From contig PGXB01000031.1 of NCBI GenBank assembly GCA_002838945.1, positions 1 through 64,000 on the forward strand: 64,000 nucleotides of DNA, read 5' to 3'. Made by a program: the position numbers and the translations under genes. This document shows positions 44,420 to 52,142 of the stretch, in pieces. The DNA is from a candidate division Zixibacteria bacterium HGW-Zixibacteria-1. Its GTDB lineage: Bacteria; Zixibacteria; MSB-5A5; GN15; PGXB01. Position 1 is the first letter of the stretch; every line of letters starts with the position of its first letter. A model generated the notes under the pieces. That model was not told the origin of the DNA, searched no databases, and saw only the letters and a list, made by a program, of their open reading frames with translations.

Positions 44420-44447
44420 GGGCGGGGTGTGACCCCGCCCTTTATTG
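44420..44447. terminator. Bidirectional terminator
   Basis: GGGCGGGG (44420-44427) / CCCCGCCC (44433-44440) then TTTATTG. Lies between the exonuclease gene and the broken mscS gene. Confidence 0.8.
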
Positions 44448-44448
44448 T

Positions 44449-44796
44449 TTATGCTTTCTGCTCCTGGAACAGGTGAACATCACGCTGCGGGAACGGAATC
44501 GAAATATTGTTGGCATCCAGGGCCATTTTGATATTTTCCATCAGGTCGAAATAAACCGCCCAGTAATCGGCTGTTTTTACCCAGGGGCGGACGGCAAAAT
44601 TGACCGAACTGTCGGCCAATTCGAGCACGCGCACGGTGGGGGCGGGATCCTTGAGTATGCGCTGATCGGCTTTAATAATTCCCTCCATGACATCTTTGGC
44701 TTTTTTGATATCGTCGCCATAGCCGATACCGAATACCAAATCGATGCGGCGGGTTTCCTCGGCAATGTAATTAATAATATTACCGCCGGAAAATAT
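44449..44796 (-). pseudogene. MscS-type channel, C-terminal part (out of frame)
   Basis: From the segment IFSGGNIINYIAEETRRID (44796 downwards) to the end, this reads as the MscS middle/C-terminal cytoplasmic domain (LVFGIGYGDDIKKAKDVM ... VRPWVKTADYW). It follows the N-terminal part (44780-45205) in another frame. The frame itself is open to 44838, but the upstream residues do not match the family. Together with the N-part it represents one damaged channel gene. Confidence 0.8.
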
Positions 44797-45205
44797 GTAT
44801 GGTTTCGACCGAGCCGCTGCTACCGCCGGCTTCGACATAATGGCCCACCTCGAAAGGCCGAAAAATGATTAGCATGATGCCGGCGGCGAAATTCGACAGT
44901 GAGCCCTGTAGTGCAAAACCGACCGCCAGACCGGCGGCGCCGAGGATGGCAATAAAGGATGTCGTTTCCACGCCGAGTGTGCTCAATGAGGCCAGAGCGA
45001 CCACGACCAGCAGCATGATTCGGGTAAGACTTATGACGAATTTTGCCAGGGTTTTATCGGTGGCCTTCTTTTCAAAAGCACGTTTGAGAACACGGCTGAT
45101 AACGCTGATGACCATGCGGCCGATCACGAAGATCAGGATGGCGCCGATGATTTTCAAACCATAGGCCGTGCCATAGGCCCACAGCCATTCCATTGCTTTT
45201 TCCAT
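44780..45205 (-). pseudogene. MscS-type mechanosensitive channel, N-terminal part (truncated)
   Basis: 141 residues from the ATG at 45205 (GGAGAG just upstream). It contains the three membrane helices, including the pore helix ILGAAGLAVGFALQGSLSNF, and the start of the beta domain (FRPFEVGHYVEAGGSSG ... VETIHIF), then terminates after two stray Arg. The usual T.L.T.DN..V.VPN segment is missing. The next homologous residues are in another frame (44796 on). It would make a channel without its cytoplasmic cage, probably inactive. Confidence 0.8.
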
Positions 45206-45464
45206 TTTCTCTCCTTTCAATGTTTATTGAACTTTTTATGACATATTCAATTCTCAATTCCATTGATTATCTCGATTTACATTAAAAAAACCAATATTCA
45301 ACATCGATGTTTCACTTATAATGAAAAACCGGAATAATGTCTAATGTTTAATTATCAAATGGCTTTGAATAAACCAGCGATATCTATCGCAGTCCGGCCC
45401 GGTCTTGTCGTTGGGTGTTGCGGTATGTGATTGTGCGGTATAGTGTTACATTTATCGAAAGTGA
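45206..45464. other. Intergenic region between broken mscS and the sORF promoter
   Basis: About 260 AT-rich bases. Near the right edge TGCGGTAT occurs twice (45419-45426 and 45434-45441, 15 bases apart), 24 bases before the -35 box at 45465; this direct repeat could bind an activator. Otherwise nothing recognised. Confidence 0.4.
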
Positions 45465-45492
45465 TTGACTTTTAGTGCGGCGGCGCTATATT
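45465..45492 (+). promoter_or_regulatory. Promoter upstream of the sORF and histidine ammonia-lyase
   Basis: -35 TTGACT (45465-45470), 16-base spacer TTTAGTGCGGCGGCGC, -10 TATATT (45487-45492). Transcription would start at about 45499, practically at the sORF's ATG (45502). Very close in sequence to the promoter at 17819-17846, including the spacer. Confidence 0.65.
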
Positions 45493-45501
45493 ATATCTGT
45501 T

Positions 45502-45612
45502 ATGAACGAATGGAAAAGCAATAACGATGATCATCCGAAACCGGATACGCATCCGGTTTGTCACATTGCCCGTTATCAGCCGAAGAGTTCATCCGGTCTT
45601 CAGGATGAATAA
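45502..45612 (+). CDS. 36-residue sORF (possible leader peptide) before hutH
   Basis: ATG to TAA, 36 codons, reading MNEWKSNNDDHPKPDTHPVC then HIARYQPK... It contains three His within ten residues, a Cys and two acidic runs. It lies directly under a strong promoter with almost no 5' leader, so it would be a leaderless message. Inside it sit hairpins AAACCGGAT/ATCCGGTTT (45538-45559) and TTCATCC/GGATGAA (45588-45609). A His-sensing leader for the ammonia-lyase gene 72 bases downstream is an inference. It may also simply be a small protein or a chance frame. Confidence 0.4.
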   Translation: MNEWKSNNDDHPKPDTHPVCHIARYQPKSSSGLQDE

Positions 45613-45684
45613 CCCGGCTGAGAAATTCTTTATTCACCAAGAAAATTTATTCCGTTTAATGTGTAAAATGATTGTGAGGTATAA

Positions 45685-47208
45685 ATGACTATAGTTCTGG
45701 ATGGTTCAGGACTGACCATAGAAAAACTGGTCAGGATTGCCCGGTATAATGAAAAGGTGGAGCTTCACCCGGATGCCATAACGCGAATCAACAAATGCCG
45801 CGCCATGCTCGAGAGGAAAATCGAGGCCAGGGAAATCATGTACGGTGTCAATACCGGTATCGGCGAGTTCTCGGAGGTTGTACTTTCGGACGAGCAGGTC
45901 AAGGATTTTCAGAAATATTTAATATACAATCATGCGGCCGGTATCGGCGACCCGGCGCCGATCGAGTATGTTCGCGGCGCCATGGCGGCGCGTATAAATG
46001 TGCATGCTCATGGAAACTCGGGAAGCCGCCTGGAAATAACTCAGACACTGATCGATATGCTCAACAAAGGCGTCACGCCGTTTGTCTGTCAGAAAGGATC
46101 AGTCGGGGCATGCGGCGATTTGGCCCCGATGTCCCAGATTGCATTGTTATTGATGGGCGAGGGGAAAGCGTATTATCAGGGTGAATTGCTGGATGGCAAA
46201 GAAGCGCTTAACCGGGCGGGGATTCCGATTCCGGGATTGAAAGCGCGTGACGGGCTGGCCACAATCAACGGCTCCAATGTTCTTACCGCGATGAGTGCCA
46301 TATTTCTGTATGATGCCAATCGCTGGCTTAAACAGGCCGAAATTGCGGCCGCGATGTCGCTCGAGGCGCTCAAGGCCAACATGAAACCATACACGCCGAA
46401 ACTGCATGAAGTGCGCGGTTTCAAGGGCGCCGTCAGATCGGCCCGGTCGATTCTCATGATGGTGGCGGGCGGCGACCTGGTTGACGGGCGGATCAAGTGC
46501 AAGGTACAGGATGCTTACTCGATGCGTTCCACACCGCAGGTGGTCGGGGCGGCCCATGATGCTCTGGCTTATGCCCGTTCGCAAGTCGAAATCGAGCTGA
46601 ATGGTGTCGGCGACAACCCGATATTTTTCCCTGATGAAAATATACAGCTTTCCGGGGCCAATTTCCAGGGGTCGCCGGTATCGGTGCCGATGGATATGGC
46701 CGGTTACTGTATCACCATGGTTTCGGTCATGTCGGAACGCCGCATGAATCGTCTCAATAACCCGGCCCTGAGTGTCGGTCTGCCGCCGTTTCTGACCAAA
46801 GGGGCGGGGATGTTTTCGGGCATGATGCTCTCGCAGTACACCGCCGACATGCAAATTGTCGAGCAGCGGATTCTTTCGGCGCCGGCCTCGGTCCAGTCGA
46901 TTCCGGCCGCGGCCGACCAGGAGGATTTTGTCTCGATGGGGATGAATACCGCCATCAAGAATTTCCAGATACTCGATAATGCTTATGGTGTGCTCGGTAT
47001 CGAACTGATGGCGGCGGCTCAGGCGCTCGATTTCCGCGAATATAAATTCGGCAAGGGAACGACGAAGGCCAAAGATATCATTCGCAAGTATGTCGATTTT
47101 CTCGAAATCGACCGTCCACTTTACCCTGATCATACGAGGATGAAGGAACTGGTCAAATCGTGCGAGATTCTTGAAGAAGTCGAGAAGGAGATAGGATCGC
47201 TGGGGTAG
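45685..47208 (+). CDS. hutH: Histidine/aromatic amino acid ammonia-lyase
   Basis: 507 residues, normal for HAL. It removes ammonia from L-histidine to give urocanate, using the MIO group made from an Ala-Ser-Gly triad. Here the triad is Ala142-Cys143-Gly144 (GSVGACGDLAPMSQ). Other family parts are present: catalytic Tyr in YGVNTGIGEF, GDNPIF, and QDXXS-like DQEDFVSMG. Substrate choice between His, Phe and Tyr cannot be settled by eye; hutU, hutI and hutG are absent here. GTGAGG precedes the ATG. Possibly controlled by the sORF and promoter upstream. Confidence 0.85.
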   Translation: MTIVLDGSGLTIEKLVRIARYNEKVELHPDAITRINKCRAMLERKIEAREIMYGVNTGIGEFSEVVLSDEQVKDFQKYLIYNHAAGIGDPAPIEYVRGAMAARINVHAHGNSGSRLEITQTLIDMLNKGVTPFVCQKGSVGACGDLAPMSQIALLLMGEGKAYYQGELLDGKEALNRAGIPIPGLKARDGLATINGSNVLTAMSAIFLYDANRWLKQAEIAAAMSLEALKANMKPYTPKLHEVRGFKGAVRSARSILMMVAGGDLVDGRIKCKVQDAYSMRSTPQVVGAAHDALAYARSQVEIELNGVGDNPIFFPDENIQLSGANFQGSPVSVPMDMAGYCITMVSVMSERRMNRLNNPALSVGLPPFLTKGAGMFSGMMLSQYTADMQIVEQRILSAPASVQSIPAAADQEDFVSMGMNTAIKNFQILDNAYGVLGIELMAAAQALDFREYKFGKGTTKAKDIIRKYVDFLEIDRPLYPDHTRMKELVKSCEILEEVEKEIGSLG

Positions 47209-47215
47209 TTGATTT

Positions 47216-47276
47216 GTGTTGGTGTCAGGTCACAATCCCGACCTCGGCGGAATCAAGACCTGACACGACATTGATT
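47216..47276 (+). repeat. Dispersed inverted-repeat element, copy 1
   Basis: GTGTCAGGTC (47222-47231) and GACCTGACAC (47257-47266), perfect 10-bp arms, with an internal CCGACCTCGGCGGAATC segment. Copies 2 and 3 lie at about 47293-47350 and 47525-47580; copies 1 and 3 share the interior. Confidence 0.75.
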
Positions 47277-47292
47277 GCAAGGGTAGAGGATT

Positions 47293-47350
47293 TATCTGGT
47301 GTCAGATCACATCCTTCGGTAAACCTTAGGACAGGACCTGACATGACATT
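47293..47350 (+). repeat. Dispersed inverted-repeat element, copy 2 (diverged)
   Basis: GTGTCAGATC (47299-47308) and GACCTGACAT (47335-47344) with an interior unlike the other two copies. The TGACATTG flank matches copy 1. Confidence 0.65.
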
Positions 47351-47390
47351 GGAATTTAGGGCGGGTTTTTTCGTATTAGGCGCCGTCTTA

Positions 47391-47481
47391 GTCCCCTCTT
47401 GAGAGGGGATTCAGGGGTGTGTAGGTATGCTGCAATCTGAAGAACACACCCCGCCCTTCGGGCACCCCTCTCGAGAGGGGA
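47391..47481. repeat. Composite palindromic element
   Basis: CCCCTCTTGAGAGGGG (47393-47408) and CCCCTCTCGAGAGGGG (47465-47480) are each palindromes, facing GGGGTGTGT (47414-47422) and ACACACCCC. The whole 90 bases can fold as one large inverted repeat. It looks like a REP/MITE-type dispersed element and contains no gene. Confidence 0.75.
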
Positions 47482-47524
47482 GGATATAATTATCATGGGT
47501 GGATTGGGACGCCTGTCGTCCACG

Positions 47525-47580
47525 TGAATGGCGTCAGGTCATAATTCCGACCTCGGCGGAATCAGGACCTGACACGACAA
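47525..47580 (+). repeat. Dispersed inverted-repeat element, copy 3
   Basis: GCGTCAGGTC (47531-47540) and GACCTGACAC (47566-47575), interior TTCCGACCTCGGCGGAATCAG nearly identical to copy 1. It ends about 50 bases before the DinB-like gene. Confidence 0.75.
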
Positions 47581-47628
47581 TAATTAGTTTGCCTGATCAA
47601 TGACACTGTTGTCAATGCAGAGGGGAAT

Positions 47629-48150
47629 ATGAAAAACGAAATTATCTGGGTCAAACGGAAATTCAAGCTGGATCTTCCGGTCGAGATGTTTCCCATTGTG
47701 GTCGAACGTTTGCGCGGCGTGCCGGCGCGTCTGGAGGAGAAAATCGCCCCGCTGCCGGATGATATCCTGCGGCATAAGGAGGGCAATGCCTGGTCGATTC
47801 TTGAGGTAATCGGGCATCTGGGCGATGTCGAGGCTCTCTGGCACGGGCGAATCGATGATTACCTTGAAAATCTGGATGAACTTCGGCCGGCCAATATAAC
47901 CAACACGGTAACAAATAAGGCCGATCACAACAGCGCTTCGGTTGAGGAACTCCTGGGGGCCTTTCGGAAGTCGCGGGAGCATCTGGTGAACAGGTTTGAC
48001 GAGATGACGAATAAGCATATGAAAATGTCGGCTTATCACCGGCGGCTGGATACGCAGATGCGGATGATCGACCATGCTTTGTTTATTGCCGAGCACGACG
48101 ATCACCATTTGTCGAAAATTACTGATATGATAAATGAATATTCCCGTTAA
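47629..48150 (+). CDS. DinB-superfamily protein
   Basis: 173 residues, four-helix bundle of the DinB/YfiT type. Metal-binding His can be placed in VIGHLGDVEALW (first) and AEHDDHHL (last two). Such proteins are often thiol-dependent transferases or hydrolases; the substrate is not known. GAGGGGAA lies before the ATG. Sits just after the repeat block. Confidence 0.8.
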   Translation: MKNEIIWVKRKFKLDLPVEMFPIVVERLRGVPARLEEKIAPLPDDILRHKEGNAWSILEVIGHLGDVEALWHGRIDDYLENLDELRPANITNTVTNKADHNSASVEELLGAFRKSREHLVNRFDEMTNKHMKMSAYHRRLDTQMRMIDHALFIAEHDDHHLSKITDMINEYSR

Positions 48151-48197
48151 TTCGGCCTCTTGCTTTTTAAAAAACTTCGAATAAATTATCCGCTTAT

Positions 48198-49409
48198 ATG
48201 AATTCGAAGTTTTTTACCTCCATCGGCGGCAATCGGCAGGTGGTCGCCCTCTCCATTGCCCGCATGGCCGAAGCCATGGGCAACAGTATTCTCTTTATAG
48301 CCATCCCTCTTTATGTCGCAAAATTGCCGTCGTTGACATTGCATTTCGCGGTACCCGTTCTGGTCGGAATCCTGATTTCCACTTTTGGATTGGTTAATTC
48401 ATCCCTTCAGCCGGTTATGGGCGCCGTCAGCGACCGTCTGGGGAGGCGCAAGATTCTCATACAAACCGGCATGGCCATCATGGGGCTGGGCACGCTCGGT
48501 TTTGTATTTGCGGAACGCTACCTGCATCTTCTGGCGCTGCGCGGATTACAGGGAATAGGCATCGCCATAACAATACCGGCTTCGATGGCGCTTATGGCGG
48601 CGGTGACGAAGAAAGAGACGCGCGGCGGCTCAATGGGTATTTACTCGATGCTGCGGATGATCGGATTTTCGGCCGGGCCGCTGGTCGGCGGCTTTATCCT
48701 GGTACATTTCGGATTCAACGAGGTCTTTTTTACCGGAGCATCTTTCATATTCCTGGCCACGATTCTGGTTCAGATGTGGGTCAAAGATGTGCCGGTCAAC
48801 AATAATAATACCAGCTTCAAAATTATCGATCGGTCGCTTCTGAGTCCGGCCATCACGGCGGCCGGGCTGGCCACGTTTGTCATGGCCTTTTGCTTTTCGA
48901 TGCTGGCCACACTGCAAAATGAATTCAATGCCAAGCTGGGCATCGACGCTTTCGGCTTCAGCATTGCCATCAGTTCGATGATGGTCGGGCGGATACTGCT
49001 TCAGGTGCCGCTGGGGAGGCTTTCGGACCGCATCGGACGGCGGCCTTTGATAATCGGAGGATTGATACTTCTGGCCCCGGCTTCGGCCCTGATAGGCAAT
49101 GTAAATACCCTGACTCAACTGGTCATTTTGAGGATGATTCAGGGAGTCGCCTCGGCCGGAATCGCCGCGCCCGCCTTTGCGCTGGTGGCCGATCTGGGCA
49201 AAGCTGGGGGAGAAGGGCGCCAGATGAGCGTGATTACCATGGGTTTCGGTCTTGGGATGGCGGTCGGGCCGTTGGTGGCCGGTTTTCTGGGCGTCATATT
49301 TTTCCAGCTTCCGTTTTATGCCGGCGGGCTGCTGTGCCTGGTAGTCGCCTTAATAGCTTTCAAGTATATCCCGGAGACGATCAGGGAAAACATTCCTCCC
49401 AAAGTCTAA
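48198..49409 (+). CDS. Major facilitator superfamily transporter
   Basis: 403 residues with about twelve membrane helices. Motif A appears in both halves: GAVSDRLGRRKIL (loop 2-3) and GRLSDRIGRRPLI (loop 8-9), the usual DHA1 drug-proton antiporter layout. It likely exports a small molecule with proton import; the substrate is unknown. 47 bases after the DinB-like gene. Confidence 0.88.
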   Translation: MNSKFFTSIGGNRQVVALSIARMAEAMGNSILFIAIPLYVAKLPSLTLHFAVPVLVGILISTFGLVNSSLQPVMGAVSDRLGRRKILIQTGMAIMGLGTLGFVFAERYLHLLALRGLQGIGIAITIPASMALMAAVTKKETRGGSMGIYSMLRMIGFSAGPLVGGFILVHFGFNEVFFTGASFIFLATILVQMWVKDVPVNNNNTSFKIIDRSLLSPAITAAGLATFVMAFCFSMLATLQNEFNAKLGIDAFGFSIAISSMMVGRILLQVPLGRLSDRIGRRPLIIGGLILLAPASALIGNVNTLTQLVILRMIQGVASAGIAAPAFALVADLGKAGGEGRQMSVITMGFGLGMAVGPLVAGFLGVIFFQLPFYAGGLLCLVVALIAFKYIPETIRENIPPKV

Positions 49410-49491
49410 TCTCTCATTTCTGCAGCTCCTGCAACATTTCAATCAGATTGTCGTCTAATTAAGCGAATCACCGATAAAGAAAGGAGCCGAG

Positions 49492-50277
49492 ATGAGAAGT
49501 TTATTGGGATTTATGCTTTCCCTCGCGATCAATATAATTTTGTTCACCCCGGCTTTTGCCGATCTGACCGAAAACCGGGAACTTAACCTGGTTGCAGACG
49601 ATATCAGGATGTTTGAAATCGACTGCGGGGCGGGGAATCTCTATATTCGGGGTGTCGAGGGGCTCACGAATATCGAAGTTGAGGCTGAAATTATCATTGA
49701 GGGCATTAATGAAAGCCGGGCGCGGGATTTTATGGATAAATATCTCCGGCTGGATCTGATCGAGAAGCAGGGAAAGGCCGTATTGACCAGCTATTTCGAT
49801 AATTCGATGCCGACGACGTTGTTTTCATTCGGGAGACAGTCTGCGTTAATCAATCTGGTTATCAAAATTCCCCAAAATATGGGCTTGAAGATTGACGACG
49901 GTTCCGGCGATTCGAGGATCGAGAATATTTTCGGTGATGTCGATTTCGATGACGGTTCGGGTGATCTCGAAATAGAATTTATTAACGGCAATGTTAATAT
50001 AGACGATGGCTCCGGCGAACTGGTTGTGTCCAATATCGACGGCCGGGTGATAATCGACGACGGTTCGGGAGAAATCCGCATTAAGGATGTCACCGGCGAC
50101 GTCGATATTGATGACGGTTCCGGGGATATTGTGGTAAGGAAAGTCGGCGGAAGTGTTGCGGTCGATGACGGCTCGGGCGATATCAACATTCGCCACGTCA
50201 GCCGAGATGTTGATATTATCGATGACGGTTCGGGCGACGTGAGCATTTCCTATGTCGATGGCCGCGTGAGAAGATAA
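49492..50277 (+). CDS. Exported DUF4097-like beta-helix protein with DDGSGD repeats
   Basis: 261 residues. Signal peptide to about residue 23 (FTPAFA). Residues about 25-125 have the start of DUF4097 proteins. From about residue 131 there are seven tandem repeats of 18 residues (one of 19), each DDGSG[DE]-[ILV]-x-[IV]-x-x-[IV]-x-G-x-V-x-[IV]. This is the look of a right-handed beta-helix with acidic, possibly calcium-binding, turns. Role unknown. GGAG precedes the ATG. Ends at a bidirectional terminator. Confidence 0.85.
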   Translation: MRSLLGFMLSLAINIILFTPAFADLTENRELNLVADDIRMFEIDCGAGNLYIRGVEGLTNIEVEAEIIIEGINESRARDFMDKYLRLDLIEKQGKAVLTSYFDNSMPTTLFSFGRQSALINLVIKIPQNMGLKIDDGSGDSRIENIFGDVDFDDGSGDLEIEFINGNVNIDDGSGELVVSNIDGRVIIDDGSGEIRIKDVTGDVDIDDGSGDIVVRKVGGSVAVDDGSGDINIRHVSRDVDIIDDGSGDVSISYVDGRVRR

Positions 50278-50313
50278 TACCCATTCGCCTCATTTATGAG
50301 GAAGGTCTCAACA

Positions 50314-50345
50314 AAAGGCGCCCCTGTTATGCGGGGACGCCTTTA
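50314..50345. terminator. Bidirectional terminator
   Basis: AAAGGCG / CGCCTTT outer arms and CCC / GGG inner arms around TGTTATGC. Lies between the convergent DUF4097-like and ABC permease genes. Confidence 0.7.
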
Positions 50346-50367
50346 ATTTTGGTATTTTTTAAATATG

Positions 50368-51165
50368 CTAATAATCCCGGCGGGAGATAAGATACAAAGT
50401 CGCGCCGTAAATCACCGCGCAGAAAATCAGGGTGGTATAAATTGAGAAGAAATTGATAAATCCGTCACCGTTCGTCAGTGAAACATAATTTGCGCCCACT
50501 TCGCCGAATTTGGGAAATATATAATACATCCAGTCAAGAATTTTGGTCCAGACCGTTTCCCCCAGGAAATTATAAACAGCCTCCCGCCCTTCGAGCAGAC
50601 CGGAGGCAAAGCGGATAATGAAATAGGCCATGATGGCAATCGCGCCGGAGCGGGTCAGGGCCCCTATCGAGAAAACAAAAATAAGAATAAACAGGAAATG
50701 CACGAAAGAAAACATCGAGCCGAACAAAATTCCCCATGAGATATTTCCGACGCGGAAGGAAACAGTCAGCCAGATCAGGAGAACCATGAGGACCAGGATG
50801 ATAATGTGTATCAGGTAGATAGAAACAAATTTCAATGTCAGCAGTTTCCAGCGGCTGATCGGTTTGGAAAACATCAATTCCACGCGGCCCTTGCCGAGAT
50901 ATGACGGGATCAGAAAGGCTGAGCCGAATACCATCAGGAAGATGACAAAGCCGATAAAACCATCGAAGAAATGAGCCAGCATATTGTCGAGAAGCGCATT
51001 GGACTCAACACCGCTTTCGAATAAATTTTGCCCCTGAATCTGGATCGAAGGCATCAATCCGAAGAGAAGAACCATAAACAGGGTTATGGCGGCATAGATA
51101 TAAATAATTTTGCGACTCTTGATCTCCAGCAAAGAATCGAGGAAGATGGCGTTGAATTTATGCAT
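50368..51165 (-). CDS. ABC-2 type transporter permease
   Basis: 265 residues, about six membrane helices, of the ABC-2/NosY sort: starts with a cytoplasmic helix (FLDSLLEIKSRKI), then FLIPSYLGKGRVELMFSKPISRW, typical of the family. It forms an exporter with the ATPase gene that overlaps it by 8 bases. Substrate unknown. Confidence 0.88.
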   Translation of the reverse strand: MHKFNAIFLDSLLEIKSRKIIYIYAAITLFMVLLFGLMPSIQIQGQNLFESGVESNALLDNMLAHFFDGFIGFVIFLMVFGSAFLIPSYLGKGRVELMFSKPISRWKLLTLKFVSIYLIHIIILVLMVLLIWLTVSFRVGNISWGILFGSMFSFVHFLFILIFVFSIGALTRSGAIAIMAYFIIRFASGLLEGREAVYNFLGETVWTKILDWMYYIFPKFGEVGANYVSLTNGDGFINFFSIYTTLIFCAVIYGATLYLISRRDY

Positions 51166-52102
51166 TGCCGCCGCCTCCTTTGATTAGTTGCATGAAGCTC
51201 TCTTCGAGACTGATTTTTTCCGGTGTCACGGCAAGAATGTCGATGTAATTCTGCCGCAGAAGATCGATCAGCCCGTTGATCTGATACTTGTCGTCAAAAA
51301 TGACGGTGATGAAATTTCCCTCGATACGAGCATCGGGGAAAGCGATTTTTATCTCGACCTCGATTTCTTCGTTTAATTCTGCGGTTTCGACATGGTAGGT
51401 CGGTTTCATGGTGATCAGGCTGTGGACCGGTCCGGCTTTGATCATTTTTCCTTTATCCAGAATCGCCACCCGGTCGCAGATCGACTCGACCTCGGCCAGC
51501 AGGTGTGAATTTAGGAATATAGTTTTGCCCTGTTTCTTGAGATCGATCAGGATGTTTCGGATCTGGTGCCGTCCGATCGGATCGACCCCGTCGGTCGGCT
51601 CATCGAGAAAGATGATATCGGGATCATTGATCAACGCTTGGGCGAGCCCGAGGCGCTGCATCATTCCCTTGGAATATTTTTTTATTCCGGTATCGCGCCA
51701 CTTGGTCATATCAACCAGTTCCAGAAGCGGCGCCGCCTTGGTTTTAATTTCGTCTCTGGAAAGTCCGGCCATGCCGCCGAAACATAGAAGCATCTGCAAA
51801 CCGGTTTGATAAGATGGGAACCGATGATTTTCCGGCAGAAAGCCTATTTTCCCGCGGGCTTCCGGGTCGTCGATACTGTGTCCGTTGATAAAGGCAGCTC
51901 CGGCGGTGGTCCCTAGCGAACCGAGAAGAATCTTAACCAGCGTGGTTTTACCGGCTCCATTGGGGCCGAGCAGGCCGAATATTTCGCCGCGCTGCACCTC
52001 GAGACTGACATTTGTCAGGGCCTGAACCTCATTGGCGCCCAGGGCGCTCTTGTAGATTTTGGTGAGATTCTCAACTCTGATGGCGGCGGTTGTACTATTC
52101 AT
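51158..52102 (-). CDS. ABC transporter ATP-binding protein
   Basis: 314 residues. Walker A GPNGAGKTTLVK at about 45, signature YSKGMMQRLGLAQAL, Walker B DIIFLDEPTDGVDP and H-loop LNSHLL, all intact. The C-terminal ~90 residues are the extra domain usual in ABC-2 (DrrA/CcmA-like) exporters. It energises the permease encoded next. Likely in one operon with galT, which starts 41 bases upstream. Confidence 0.92.
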   Translation of the reverse strand: MNSTTAAIRVENLTKIYKSALGANEVQALTNVSLEVQRGEIFGLLGPNGAGKTTLVKILLGSLGTTAGAAFINGHSIDDPEARGKIGFLPENHRFPSYQTGLQMLLCFGGMAGLSRDEIKTKAAPLLELVDMTKWRDTGIKKYSKGMMQRLGLAQALINDPDIIFLDEPTDGVDPIGRHQIRNILIDLKKQGKTIFLNSHLLAEVESICDRVAILDKGKMIKAGPVHSLITMKPTYHVETAELNEEIEVEIKIAFPDARIEGNFITVIFDDKYQINGLIDLLRQNYIDILAVTPEKISLEESFMQLIKGGGGNA

Positions 52103-52142
52103 GTTACTATTAACGCAAAATTCGGCTGATTGTTGCGGCTTC

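Noticed and set aside
46147-47133. 328-codon open frame on the minus strand
   Set aside because: Antisense to the ammonia-lyase gene; very rich in Arg/His, no known motif, no ribosome site.
47216-47580. CRISPR array
   Set aside because: The three repeat copies are inverted-repeat elements with irregular spacing (about 77 and 230 bases) and conserved interiors; no unique equal-length spacers and no cas genes in the window.
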